Of a stretch of 64,000 bases of DNA, positions 44,372 to 56,498 are shown piece after piece. The position numbers and the translations under genes were made by a program. Below the pieces are notes generated by a model. It saw only the letters and a list, made by a program, of their open reading frames with translations, was not told the origin of the DNA and did not search any database. How positions within the stretch are numbered: the first letter of the stretch is position 1; each line of letters opens with the position of its first letter. Source of the stretch: Mucilaginibacter robiniae (GTDB taxonomy: Bacteria; Bacteroidota; Bacteroidia; Sphingobacteriales; Sphingobacteriaceae); NCBI RefSeq assembly GCF_012849215.1, contig NZ_CP051682.1:1488001-1552000 (forward strand), written 5' to 3'.

Positions 44372-45363
44372 ACGTTTTCCTCCATTCCGGCAGCTGTTTT
44401 CAGCGCCCTTACAATAGCCCGTTTGGCCAGTTCAATTTTAAAGTCGTTATCACCATACCCTTTGGCACCTTCCAGTACCAAAGCAGCTGCTTTTTCAAAG
44501 TTTTCTATTGTAGCCTCCTGTCCGTTCAGCACCGCTTCAGCATCGGCGTTGCGCCAAGGTTTATGAGCTACTCCGCCCAAGACTAATCGGGCTTCTTTAA
44601 TATGTGTACCTTCTAATTCCAGTGCAGCAGCTACCGATACTAAGGCAAAAGCATAGGATGCCCGATCGCGTACTTTCAGGTATTCAAAATTTTTCGCAAA
44701 ACCATTAGCCGGTAAATCAATGGAGGTAACAATATCGCCTGCATCTAAAGTGTTGTCTAAGTCAGGCCTATCGCCGGGTAGCCTATGAAAATCAGCAAAC
44801 GGAATACTACGATCTCCGTTTTTACCAGTGATGTTTACCGTAGCATTTAAAGCAGCTAAAGCTACACACATATCACTCGGATGGGTAGCTATGCAATCTT
44901 CGCTGGTACCTAAAATAGCTAAAATACGATTGTAGCCGCCAATAGCTGAACAACCAGAGCCCGGTTCACGCTTATTGCAGGGAGTAGCCGTATCATAAAA
45001 GTAATAACAACGGGTACGCTGCATCAGGTTACCACCATTAGTAGCCATATTACGCAACTGGGCTGATGCACCAGCCAGAATGGCTTTGGAAAGTAATGGA
45101 TAACGCTGCTCTACCTGCTCATTCCAGGCCGTATCAGCGTTGGTAACCAGCGCGCCTAAACGCAGCCCACCATCAGGACCGTCCTCAATTTTATTAAAAG
45201 CCAGATGATTGATATCAATTAAATGATCAGGACGCTCTACATTTTCCTTCATTAAATCCAACAAGTTGGTGCCGCCGGCAATAAACTTAGGGCTATCGTG
45301 TTCATCCATTTCTGCAATGGCTGCCTGCGGGTCAGTTACACTGACGTAAGTGAATCTATTCAT
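44368..45363 (-). CDS. FAD/4Fe-4S subunit of a Pao-like oxidoreductase, operon A
   Basis: The 331-aa protein has the FAD-binding FIAGGTNLLDLMKENVERP segment (around 27-45) and the C-terminal CO-dehydrogenase-flavoprotein domain. Four cysteines fall in QRTRCYYF, TPCNKR, GSGCSAI and SEDCIATHP (about residues 128-170), matching the extra 4Fe-4S cluster known from E. coli PaoB. Electrons pass from the molybdenum subunit through the 2Fe-2S subunit to FAD. It overlaps its upstream neighbour by eight bases and the downstream one by four. Confidence 0.93.
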   Translation of the reverse strand: MNRFTYVSVTDPQAAIAEMDEHDSPKFIAGGTNLLDLMKENVERPDHLIDINHLAFNKIEDGPDGGLRLGALVTNADTAWNEQVEQRYPLLSKAILAGASAQLRNMATNGGNLMQRTRCYYFYDTATPCNKREPGSGCSAIGGYNRILAILGTSEDCIATHPSDMCVALAALNATVNITGKNGDRSIPFADFHRLPGDRPDLDNTLDAGDIVTSIDLPANGFAKNFEYLKVRDRASYAFALVSVAAALELEGTHIKEARLVLGGVAHKPWRNADAEAVLNGQEATIENFEKAAALVLEGAKGYGDNDFKIELAKRAIVRALKTAAGMEENV

Positions 45364-45901
45364 TATTCATCACTCCTTTCGCTTGCATAATGGCATCTAC
45401 AATATTGGTATAGGCGCCGCAACGGCAAATGTTACCACTCATCAGTTCGCTAATCTCATCGCGCGTATTAGCTTTGCCTTCTTTTACCAAAGCCACAGCC
45501 GAACAGATTTGACCTGGGGTACAGTAACCACATTGGTAGGCATCATGTTCAATAAACGCTTCCTGCATGGGGTGCAGCTCATCTCCTTTGGTGAGGCCTT
45601 CAATAGTAGTTATTTCGCAACCTTGCTTCATGATAGCCAGGGTCATGCATGAATTAATACGCTTGCCATCTACCATCACGGTGCAAGCACCACACTGACC
45701 ATGGTCGCAACCTTTCTTAGTTCCGGTAAGGCCAATATACTCGCGCAAGGCATCCAGTAAACTAACCCAAGGCTCAATTTTTAAATGGCATTCTTGCCCG
45801 TTAATGGTGAGCTTAACTGTTTGCGCCAGTTCAGGGTCGGGCACAGCATGCACCAGCGGCCACGCAGGAGTTTGCTGAATTTGTTCAAAAGCGTTATTCA
45901 T
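45356..45901 (-). CDS. 2Fe-2S subunit of a Pao-like oxidoreductase, operon A (no export signal)
   Basis: The 181-aa protein has both 2Fe-2S clusters: plant-ferredoxin type CDHGQCGACTV plus a later NSC, and the helical type CGYCTPGQIC with CRCGAY. The first 25 residues are neither hydrophobic nor twin-arginine, in contrast with the paralogue at 46143. It is the first gene of operon A, 241 bp from the divergent operon B. Confidence 0.94.
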   Translation of the reverse strand: MNNAFEQIQQTPAWPLVHAVPDPELAQTVKLTINGQECHLKIEPWVSLLDALREYIGLTGTKKGCDHGQCGACTVMVDGKRINSCMTLAIMKQGCEITTIEGLTKGDELHPMQEAFIEHDAYQCGYCTPGQICSAVALVKEGKANTRDEISELMSGNICRCGAYTNIVDAIMQAKGVMNNE

Positions 45902-46142
45902 ATTAAAACATAATGGTATTAGGAGCGTTAATAATCTAAATTCCTGTCAATCTCTGGTTCTTACTGGTTTCCCAGCCGAAAGAGATGATTTCCAGATGTA
46001 ACAATACTGTGCAGATTAGGTTCGGGCACCAAGGCTGTCTTGTGCAATTTAAAATCGTTACAAATAGCATTGGCGTTTAAACATTGATTCACCTAACCTG
46101 TTGTATTTCAATTCACCATACTCATTTTGGATCTAACTACTT

Positions 46143-46790
46143 ATGGAACATTCGGAATACGAAAACCAACAGGATAACGGCGGGCAGGATGTGCCATTGA
46201 GTGGTTCAACGCGCCGAGAATTTTTAACCCAAATTGGCTTAGCCAGTGCTACTATAGCTGCCACACCACTCCTTACTCAAGCAGAAACGGTAATGCCTGA
46301 AAGTGGTGCAGCAGCCTTGGGCACCGAAATAGTGACTACTCACCTTACTATTAATGGTAAAGCACAAACTTTAACGCTTGACTCGCGTGTTACGTTGCTT
46401 GATGCCTTGCGTGAAAGGCTGGCATTGCCCGGTAGTAAAAAAGGCTGCGACCATGGCCAATGCGGCGCTTGTACGGTGCTGATTGACGGTAAGCGCATGA
46501 ACTCATGCCTGCACCTGGCAGCTATGTGCGAAGGTGCCCAGGTTGTTACCATTGAAGGCTTAGCAAACGGCGAACAACTACACCCCATGCAGGAAGCCTT
46601 CATTAAGCATGATGCTTTTCAATGCGGTTATTGCACACCCGGACAAATTTGCTCGGCCTTAGGCTTAGTAAAAGAAGGTCATGCGCATACCGATGCTGAG
46701 ATCAGGGAATCGATGAGCGGAAACATTTGCCGTTGCGGTGCTTATCAGCATATTCTGGAAGCTATTAAAGAGGTACAACAACAAGCATAG
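46143..46790 (+). CDS. 2Fe-2S subunit of a Pao-like oxidoreductase, operon B, with Tat signal
   Basis: The 215-aa protein begins with a Tat signal, STRREFLTQIGLASATIAA (residues 22-40) and a cut near LTQAE. The two 2Fe-2S motifs follow (CDHGQCGACTV with NSC; CGYCTPGQIC with CRCGAY). E. coli PaoA has the same arrangement, where one Tat signal exports the folded PaoABC trimer to the periplasm. The same is inferred here. It is the first gene of operon B and about 60% alike by eye to its operon A counterpart over the cluster domains. Confidence 0.95.
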   Translation: MEHSEYENQQDNGGQDVPLSGSTRREFLTQIGLASATIAATPLLTQAETVMPESGAAALGTEIVTTHLTINGKAQTLTLDSRVTLLDALRERLALPGSKKGCDHGQCGACTVLIDGKRMNSCLHLAAMCEGAQVVTIEGLANGEQLHPMQEAFIKHDAFQCGYCTPGQICSALGLVKEGHAHTDAEIRESMSGNICRCGAYQHILEAIKEVQQQA

Positions 46791-46815
46791 CCTTTACTTA
46801 TTCCATCAACTCCCC

Positions 46816-47802
46816 ATGAATCCATTTAAATACTCCCGCGCCCATGATACTGGAGCAGCCATTAGCCAGGCAGCTACCACCAATGGCGCTAAATTTATAG
46901 CTGGCGGCACCAACATCATTGATTTGATGAAGCTTTACATTGAAAACCCGCCAGCGCTGATTGACATCAATCAACTTAACTTGAATAAAATCGAAGTTCT
47001 ATCTAACGGTAACGTGATGATAGGTACATTGGTTAAGAACAGTGATCTGGCTTATCACCCGGTTATTAGTCAAAAGTATCCGGTATTATCAGAAGCTATA
47101 CTGGCAGGTGCTTCCGCACAATTACGTAATGCCGCCAGTACTGGAGGTAACCTGATGCAACGTACCCGCTGCCCTTACTTTTACGATACACAATTTCCTT
47201 GCAATAAACGCGTACCCGGATCGGGCTGTTCGGCCATACCCGGCTACAACCGTGATAATGCTGTATTAGGCACCAGCGATAAATGTATAGCTACCCACCC
47301 CAGTGATATGTGTGTGGCTATGGCGGCTTTAGGTGCTATTATTCACGTACAAGGCCCTAAAGGTACACGGACTATTCCATTTGCTGATTTTCATCTACTA
47401 CCTGGCCAAACGCCGCATCTGGAACATAACCTACACCCTGGTGAACTCATCACCTCGGTTGAACTACCTGCATTACCTTTTGCAGCCAAATCGCACTACC
47501 TGAAAGCACGCGACAGGGCCTCTTACCAATTTGCCTTAGCTTCAGCAGCAGTAGCGTTGGATATACAAAATGGAACCATTAAAGCAGCGCGCATTGCCTT
47601 AGGTGGCGTAGGTACTAAACCTTGGAGATCAATGGCAGCCGAACAGGCGCTGGTAGGGAAACCAGCCGGACATAAGGCATACCAGGCAGCAGCACAAGCG
47701 GCATTAACCGGCGCTAAAGCTTATAAGGATAACGGATTTAAAATTGAACTGGCTAAACGTACTTTGGTACAAGCCTTAACTAAAGTAGGAGGAATGGCAT
47801 GA
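46816..47802 (+). CDS. FAD/4Fe-4S subunit of a Pao-like oxidoreductase, operon B
   Basis: From the ATG at 46816 the protein has 328 residues. It carries the FAD-binding FIAGGTNIIDLMKLYIENP segment and four cysteines in QRTRCPYF, FPCNKR, GSGCSAI and SDKCIATHP, as in PaoB. An earlier frame start at 46738 lies inside the preceding gene and gives a non-homologous N-terminus, so it is rejected. It is 25 bp after the 2Fe-2S gene and overlaps the next by four bases. Confidence 0.94.
   Translation: MNPFKYSRAHDTGAAISQAATTNGAKFIAGGTNIIDLMKLYIENPPALIDINQLNLNKIEVLSNGNVMIGTLVKNSDLAYHPVISQKYPVLSEAILAGASAQLRNAASTGGNLMQRTRCPYFYDTQFPCNKRVPGSGCSAIPGYNRDNAVLGTSDKCIATHPSDMCVAMAALGAIIHVQGPKGTRTIPFADFHLLPGQTPHLEHNLHPGELITSVELPALPFAAKSHYLKARDRASYQFALASAAVALDIQNGTIKAARIALGGVGTKPWRSMAAEQALVGKPAGHKAYQAAAQAALTGAKAYKDNGFKIELAKRTLVQALTKVGGMA
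47787..47792 (+). promoter_or_regulatory. AGGAGG ribosome-binding site before the operon B molybdopterin subunit
   Basis: AGGAGG lies six bases before the ATG at 47799 inside the last codons of the FAD gene. The operon A counterpart has GGAGG at a similar distance (44379-44383, minus strand). Confidence 0.6.
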
Positions 47803-50135
47803 GCACGCCCTTAGTTGGACAGGCTGTTGACCGTGTTGACGGACGACTTAAAGTAACCGGAGCAGCAACTTACGCTGCTGAATTTTCGATAAATAATTTA
47901 GTTCATGGCGTTGCTGTACTGAGTACTGTAACTAAAGGACATATTAATACTATCAATACTACGCTGACTAAAAAAGCGCCCGGGGTTATTGATGTACTCA
48001 CCTATAAAAATGCGATGCAGCTGCATTTTCCGCAAGGCTCTGATCCTGGGCAGGGTAAGTTTGCCGAAAAAGACCTGCTGCCCCTGCAAAGTGACCGCAT
48101 TTTTTATGATGGACAGTTTGTGGCCGTAGTCATAGCTGAAACTTTGGAGCAGGCCCAACATGGTGCCAGTTTATTACAAATCAGCTATGATAAGCAAGAG
48201 CCACAATTTGACTTGCATAAAAATATGGACAAGGCCTATAAACCGGCTAAAGGTTTAGGCGGATCGGAAGTGCAGGTAAAACGTGGCGATGCTGAACAGG
48301 CAATGCAAAGTGCAGCGGTAAAAGTAGAAGCAACTTATAGTACCCCCGTATACCACCATAATGCTATGGAGCCTCATGCTACCATTGCCACTTGGGAAGG
48401 TGATAAGCTGATGGTATATGATGCTACCCAATCAGTAGCGGGAAGCCAAGGCTTGCTATCTCAATTTTTAAGTATGCCGAAAGAAAAGGTAAGAGTTATA
48501 TCTTATTATATTGGTGGGGGCTTTGGTTCAAAAGGATTTCAATGGCCCAACACAGTTGTAGCAGCCATGGCAGCTAAGCTGGTTAACAGGCCCGTAAAGC
48601 TGGCATTAACGCGTCAGCAAGTGTTTACTACAGGCGGCAGACGTTCACAAACTATTCAAAACGTAGCGTTAGGTGCTGATGCTAGTGGTAAACTAACGGC
48701 TATAAAACATGCATCGACTGTTGAAACTTCTTTTGTAGAAGAATTTGTAGAAACTGCTGGAGTAGCTACCTCCATGTTGTATGCCTGCCCGAATGTGGAT
48801 GTAAGCCATAGTTTAGTACGTCTGAATAAAGGTACCCCCTGCCCTATGCGTGCCCCTGGCGAGGCGCCCGGCACTGTAAGTTTGGAGATAGCCATGGATG
48901 AATTGGCTTATAAGCTGAACATGGACCCTGTACAATTGCGCTTAATCAACTACACGGATATTGAGCCGCAAAAGAATAAGCCATTCTCGCTTAAAAATTT
49001 GAAAGCCTGTTACCAGCAGGGAGCAGATGCTATTGGCTGGTCGAGCCGTAACCCACAACCACGTTCTATGCGTGAGGGGAAATATTTGGTAGGTTATGGT
49101 ATGGCTACGGCTACTTACCCGGCTAACCGCAGTAAATCATCTGCTAAAGCTATCTTATATGCTGATGGGCATGCCGAGTTCATGTGTGCGACTCAAGATA
49201 TTGGAACCGGTACTTATACCATCATGACCCAGCTTGCAGCCGAAACCTTAAATTTACCAGTAGATAAGGTAAAGGTAAAATTAGGCGACAGCGATTTCCC
49301 ACAAGGAGCAAATTCCGGTGGTTCGCAGGTGACCGCTAGTGTAGGCCCCGCTATTCGCGCCGCCGCTATTGGCGCCCTAGGAAAAGTGATAGAAATAGCT
49401 ATTGCTGATAAGAGCTCTCCTTTATACAAGCATCCCAAAGAAAACGTAATATTAAAGGATGGCAAACTGGTTTTGATTAATGATAACAGCAGAGGGGAAA
49501 GCTACACAGAAATACTTGGCCGTAACAATAAACCTCAAGTAGAGGCTCAGGCCACCACCAACGTTTCCACGCGTGAAACACAGGAGGCCAATCCGGCAAG
49601 TGGTAATGGTGGTGATGCAAGTCAAAAAGAAAGTGAGCAAAATCCGGCAGTGCAGCTAGACCAAGCCGTAGATAGAAAGAAGTATTCTTTTCACTCTTTT
49701 GGAGCTCACTTTGTGAAGGTGTTGGTAGACCCGGAACTAGGTAAAGTATATATTGATAAAGTAGTCGGCGTAATGGACATTGGTAAAGTCATGAACCAGA
49801 AAACCGCTACCAACCAGATTATGGGTGGACAAATTTTTGCTATAGGCATGGCGTTGATGGAAGGTTCAGAATATGACCCTAATCGTGGACGTATTGTGAC
49901 GCATGATTTAGCTAACTACCTGGTACCTGTACATGGCGACATGGGAGATTTTACCGTGAAGTTTATAGACCAGCCAGACACCATTATTTCGCCGATTGGT
50001 TCACGCGGTATAGGGGAGATAGGGATTACGGGGATGGCGGCAGCGGTGGTGAATGCGGTATACCATGCCACGGGGATCCGGGTACGGGACTTACCGGTGT
50101 CACCGGAGAAGCTCTTGGCGGGCCTGCCTGCTTAA
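47799..50135 (+). CDS. Xanthine-dehydrogenase-family molybdopterin-binding subunit (PaoC-like), operon B
   Basis: This 778-aa catalytic subunit has GQAVDRVDGRLKVTGAATYAAE, AMEPHATIATW, GGGFGSKG, MRAPGEAPG and the C-terminal GIGEIGITG with the catalytic glutamate. It is 36 residues longer than the operon A paralogue, mainly from a low-complexity Gln/Asn/Glu/Ser insert (about 595-635). The last 42 codons (from about 50010) switch to GGG, GTG, GAG and CGG codons, unlike the rest of the gene. It overlaps the FAD gene by four bases (ATGA). With its Tat-bearing partner it is probably periplasmic. Confidence 0.93.
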   Translation: MSTPLVGQAVDRVDGRLKVTGAATYAAEFSINNLVHGVAVLSTVTKGHINTINTTLTKKAPGVIDVLTYKNAMQLHFPQGSDPGQGKFAEKDLLPLQSDRIFYDGQFVAVVIAETLEQAQHGASLLQISYDKQEPQFDLHKNMDKAYKPAKGLGGSEVQVKRGDAEQAMQSAAVKVEATYSTPVYHHNAMEPHATIATWEGDKLMVYDATQSVAGSQGLLSQFLSMPKEKVRVISYYIGGGFGSKGFQWPNTVVAAMAAKLVNRPVKLALTRQQVFTTGGRRSQTIQNVALGADASGKLTAIKHASTVETSFVEEFVETAGVATSMLYACPNVDVSHSLVRLNKGTPCPMRAPGEAPGTVSLEIAMDELAYKLNMDPVQLRLINYTDIEPQKNKPFSLKNLKACYQQGADAIGWSSRNPQPRSMREGKYLVGYGMATATYPANRSKSSAKAILYADGHAEFMCATQDIGTGTYTIMTQLAAETLNLPVDKVKVKLGDSDFPQGANSGGSQVTASVGPAIRAAAIGALGKVIEIAIADKSSPLYKHPKENVILKDGKLVLINDNSRGESYTEILGRNNKPQVEAQATTNVSTRETQEANPASGNGGDASQKESEQNPAVQLDQAVDRKKYSFHSFGAHFVKVLVDPELGKVYIDKVVGVMDIGKVMNQKTATNQIMGGQIFAIGMALMEGSEYDPNRGRIVTHDLANYLVPVHGDMGDFTVKFIDQPDTIISPIGSRGIGEIGITGMAAAVVNAVYHATGIRVRDLPVSPEKLLAGLPA

Positions 50136-50151
50136 GCTAGCCTACTTACCA

Positions 50152-50198
50152 ATACAAAGAGCTACTGCATTCCCCAAAGGGGCAGTAGCTCTTTGTAT
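50152..50198 (+). terminator. 17-bp hairpin after operon B
   Basis: Perfect 17-bp arms (50152-50168 with 50182-50198, arm atacaaagagctactgc) separate operon B from the converging rRNA operon. It lacks a long T-run, so it may mainly stabilise the 3' end. Confidence 0.7.
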
Positions 50199-50246
50199 GG
50201 AGTACGGAGTGAGCCTACAGGATTTCCAAAGTTTGTAAAAGCAAAA

Positions 50247-50276
50247 ACCCCCTCGTAGGATGGACCTAGAGGGGGT
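50247..50276 (-). terminator. rRNA operon terminator
   Basis: In minus orientation ACCCCCTC (from 50276) pairs with GAGGGGGT (to 50247), extended inside by a 4-bp stem and followed by a T-run. It lies just after 5S rRNA. Confidence 0.9.
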
Positions 50277-50286
50277 AATTGATAAG

Positions 50287-50399
<113 letters not shown>

Positions 50400-50579
50400 T
50401 ATTTTTAATGTTGTTTTTCGTTGCGGGTTTTCAGATCCGGGTATCCCGTAGCTAAAGACGCTGACTATACAACAATGACATAGTATTGAAAGAAGTGATT
50501 GATGGCTGAAAAGACACAGCTGATTGTTTTTGATTGTGGTGCTGCATCCGGAAAGAATGCAGCACCTGATCTGTTGACG

Positions 50580-53475
<2,896 letters not shown>

Positions 53476-53735
53476 TTTTGCTCAGATAGGTATGCTTTTA
53501 TTTGGATAGTTTTCTATTGCGTGCTCTGCGATGTTTGTTCCGGGTAAACCCGCAACGCACAACGCATTACTCGTAACTTACTAACTGTCCCACTGTTGTC
53601 TTCTCAGTTTTTCAATTACTTCTTCCAATATGTCAAAGAACTTTTTGTGATTAGAATCAAGCGCTTAGAATCAGGATGCAAGACTTTTTATTATCTTGAC
53701 TCTGTATTCTATATTCTTGAGTCTGTACCACATCG

Positions 53736-53809
53736 TGGAGAATAACGGATTCGAACCGTTGACCCCCTGCGTGCAAGGCAGGTGCTCTAGCCAGCTGAGC
53801 TAATTCCCC
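53736..53809 (-). tRNA. tRNA-Ala (TGC anticodon)
   Basis: The minus strand folds as a cloverleaf: acceptor GGGGAAT/ATTCTCC, D-arm TAGCTCAGCTGG, anticodon loop CTTGCAC with TGC, T-arm GGTTCGAATCC. CCA is not encoded. It lies in the 16S-23S spacer. A 260-base AT-rich spacer without other features separates it from 23S. Confidence 0.96.
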
Positions 53810-53896
53810 ATAAGAATAGTTGTTAGTTACCGGTTATTCGCTCTCCGCGCTTTTCGCTTGGAACTTTTAACCTTGAACTTTCAACCCTGCCAGTAG

Positions 53897-53971
53897 TAGT
53901 CTCGAGCAGATTTGAACTGCTGACCCCTACATTATCAGTGTAGTGCTCTAACCAAACTGAGCTACGAGACT
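53897..53971 (-). tRNA. tRNA-Ile (GAT anticodon)
   Basis: The minus strand folds with acceptor AGTCTCG/CGAGACT, D-arm TAGCTCAGTTTGG, anticodon loop CTGATAA with GAT and T-arm AGCAGTTCAAATCTGCT. CCA is not encoded. It is the first tRNA after 16S in the spacer, the common Ile-Ala arrangement. Confidence 0.96.
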
Positions 53972-54131
53972 TTGGTTGGTATAACAGCCACTCTATATTG
54001 CTATAGTACTGATATGGCTTTTTCTTTTGGGTTTCTCTTTTCTTCTTTTAATCTTAAGAAATACATGTGCGTAGCAGAATTCTCTATCCTTACTGGCCTT
54101 CTTTCGTCTCTTCTTGGTTGAATACTGCTCC

Positions 54132-55653
<1,522 letters not shown>

Positions 55654-55947
55654 AAATGTTTTGTTTGTATCCAGACCCTATTACTCAAAATAGAAATCTG
55701 ATTATTTGTATCTTTATACAGTATTCAGAAGTTTAACTTAAAGGTTTGTTTTTCTTGACAGAGTGTAGTACTTCTACTACCTCCCGCTACGCTACATGTT
55801 ACTTCTTAAAAGAACTTTCTCGCCGCCGCATCTCGCTTAGGCTTTTATATCTGTCATCATTGCGATGAATAGACTTTCTGATTTTTAATCCATCTTCGTT
55901 GCGAAGATTTCTTTTTTTTTATTTTCCCTTTCGTTGTGATTGGGAGT

Positions 55948-55979
55948 GCAAAGGTAAAGCTTTTTTCTTTTTCTCCAAA
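55948..55979 (-). promoter_or_regulatory. rRNA promoter P1 (proximal)
   Basis: On the minus strand TTTG (55976-55979) and TACCTTTGC (55948-55956) are 19 bases apart, a Bacteroidota vegetative promoter about 295 bases upstream of 16S. The stretch between it and 16S holds no gene. Confidence 0.75.
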
Positions 55980-56056
55980 TTTATTTTTTAATTTTTTTCG
56001 GAGCTTTCCGCCTTTTCAGCGTACTTCAGAACTTTTCTGGCTTTCAGTTTGCGAGT

Positions 56057-56088
56057 GCAAAGGTAAGTTTCTTTCTCTTTCGTGTCAA
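56057..56088 (-). promoter_or_regulatory. rRNA promoter P2
   Basis: TTGACA (56083-56088, minus strand) and TACCTTTGC (56057-56065) are 17 bases apart. The -33 region is preceded by AAAAAAGTAC, an A-rich stretch also found at P3. Confidence 0.78.
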
Positions 56089-56233
56089 GTACTTTTTTAA
56101 AGTTTTTTTTAGCCTACTTTCTCAGCTAAATCCCTGGCACTCCAGCTCCCCTTCCGCCGCTTCAGCTTCCAGGTCCCATTTCCCTTTTTCCCCCTCTTTC
56201 AATGTACTAACCGTCTCGCTTCCGAAACGGAGT

Positions 56234-56265
56234 GCAAAAGTATATCTTTTTATACCTCCCGTCAA
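56234..56265 (-). promoter_or_regulatory. rRNA promoter P3
   Basis: TTGACG (56260-56265, minus strand) and TACTTTTGC (56234-56242) are 17 bases apart, again with an upstream AAAAAGTAC. P2 and P3 look like duplicates of one promoter. Confidence 0.75.
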
Positions 56266-56345
56266 GTACTTTTTGAAAAAAGTTTTTTATCCCTGAAAAG
56301 CTTTTCGCTTTTGTCAATGTACTACCCTACTCAATTGCAGGGCAT

Positions 56346-56374
56346 CAAAGATAAGGACATTTAAAGCAGACCAA
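56346..56374 (-). promoter_or_regulatory. Possible distal rRNA promoter P4
   Basis: TATCTTTG (56346-56353, minus strand) has a TTG about 19 bases upstream (near 56372-56374). It is weaker evidence than P1-P3; it lies between the rRNA operon and the divergent methyltransferase gene. Confidence 0.45.
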
Positions 56375-56482
56375 CAAATATATTTTATCTTTTTTGAAAA
56401 CTTTACTGCAACTAGCTTGTAACTAACTCTTTTTGTTCTTTTCGTAATTACAGGCTTATGTTAATGCCATGTTGTGAATGTG

Positions 56483-56490
56483 TATCTTTG
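56483..56490 (+). promoter_or_regulatory. -7 box for the rRNA cytosine methyltransferase gene
   Basis: TATCTTTG ends eight bases before the ATG at 56499, implying a leaderless transcript and excluding the longer frame from 56478. Confidence 0.65.
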
Positions 56491-56498
56491 TATTATAT

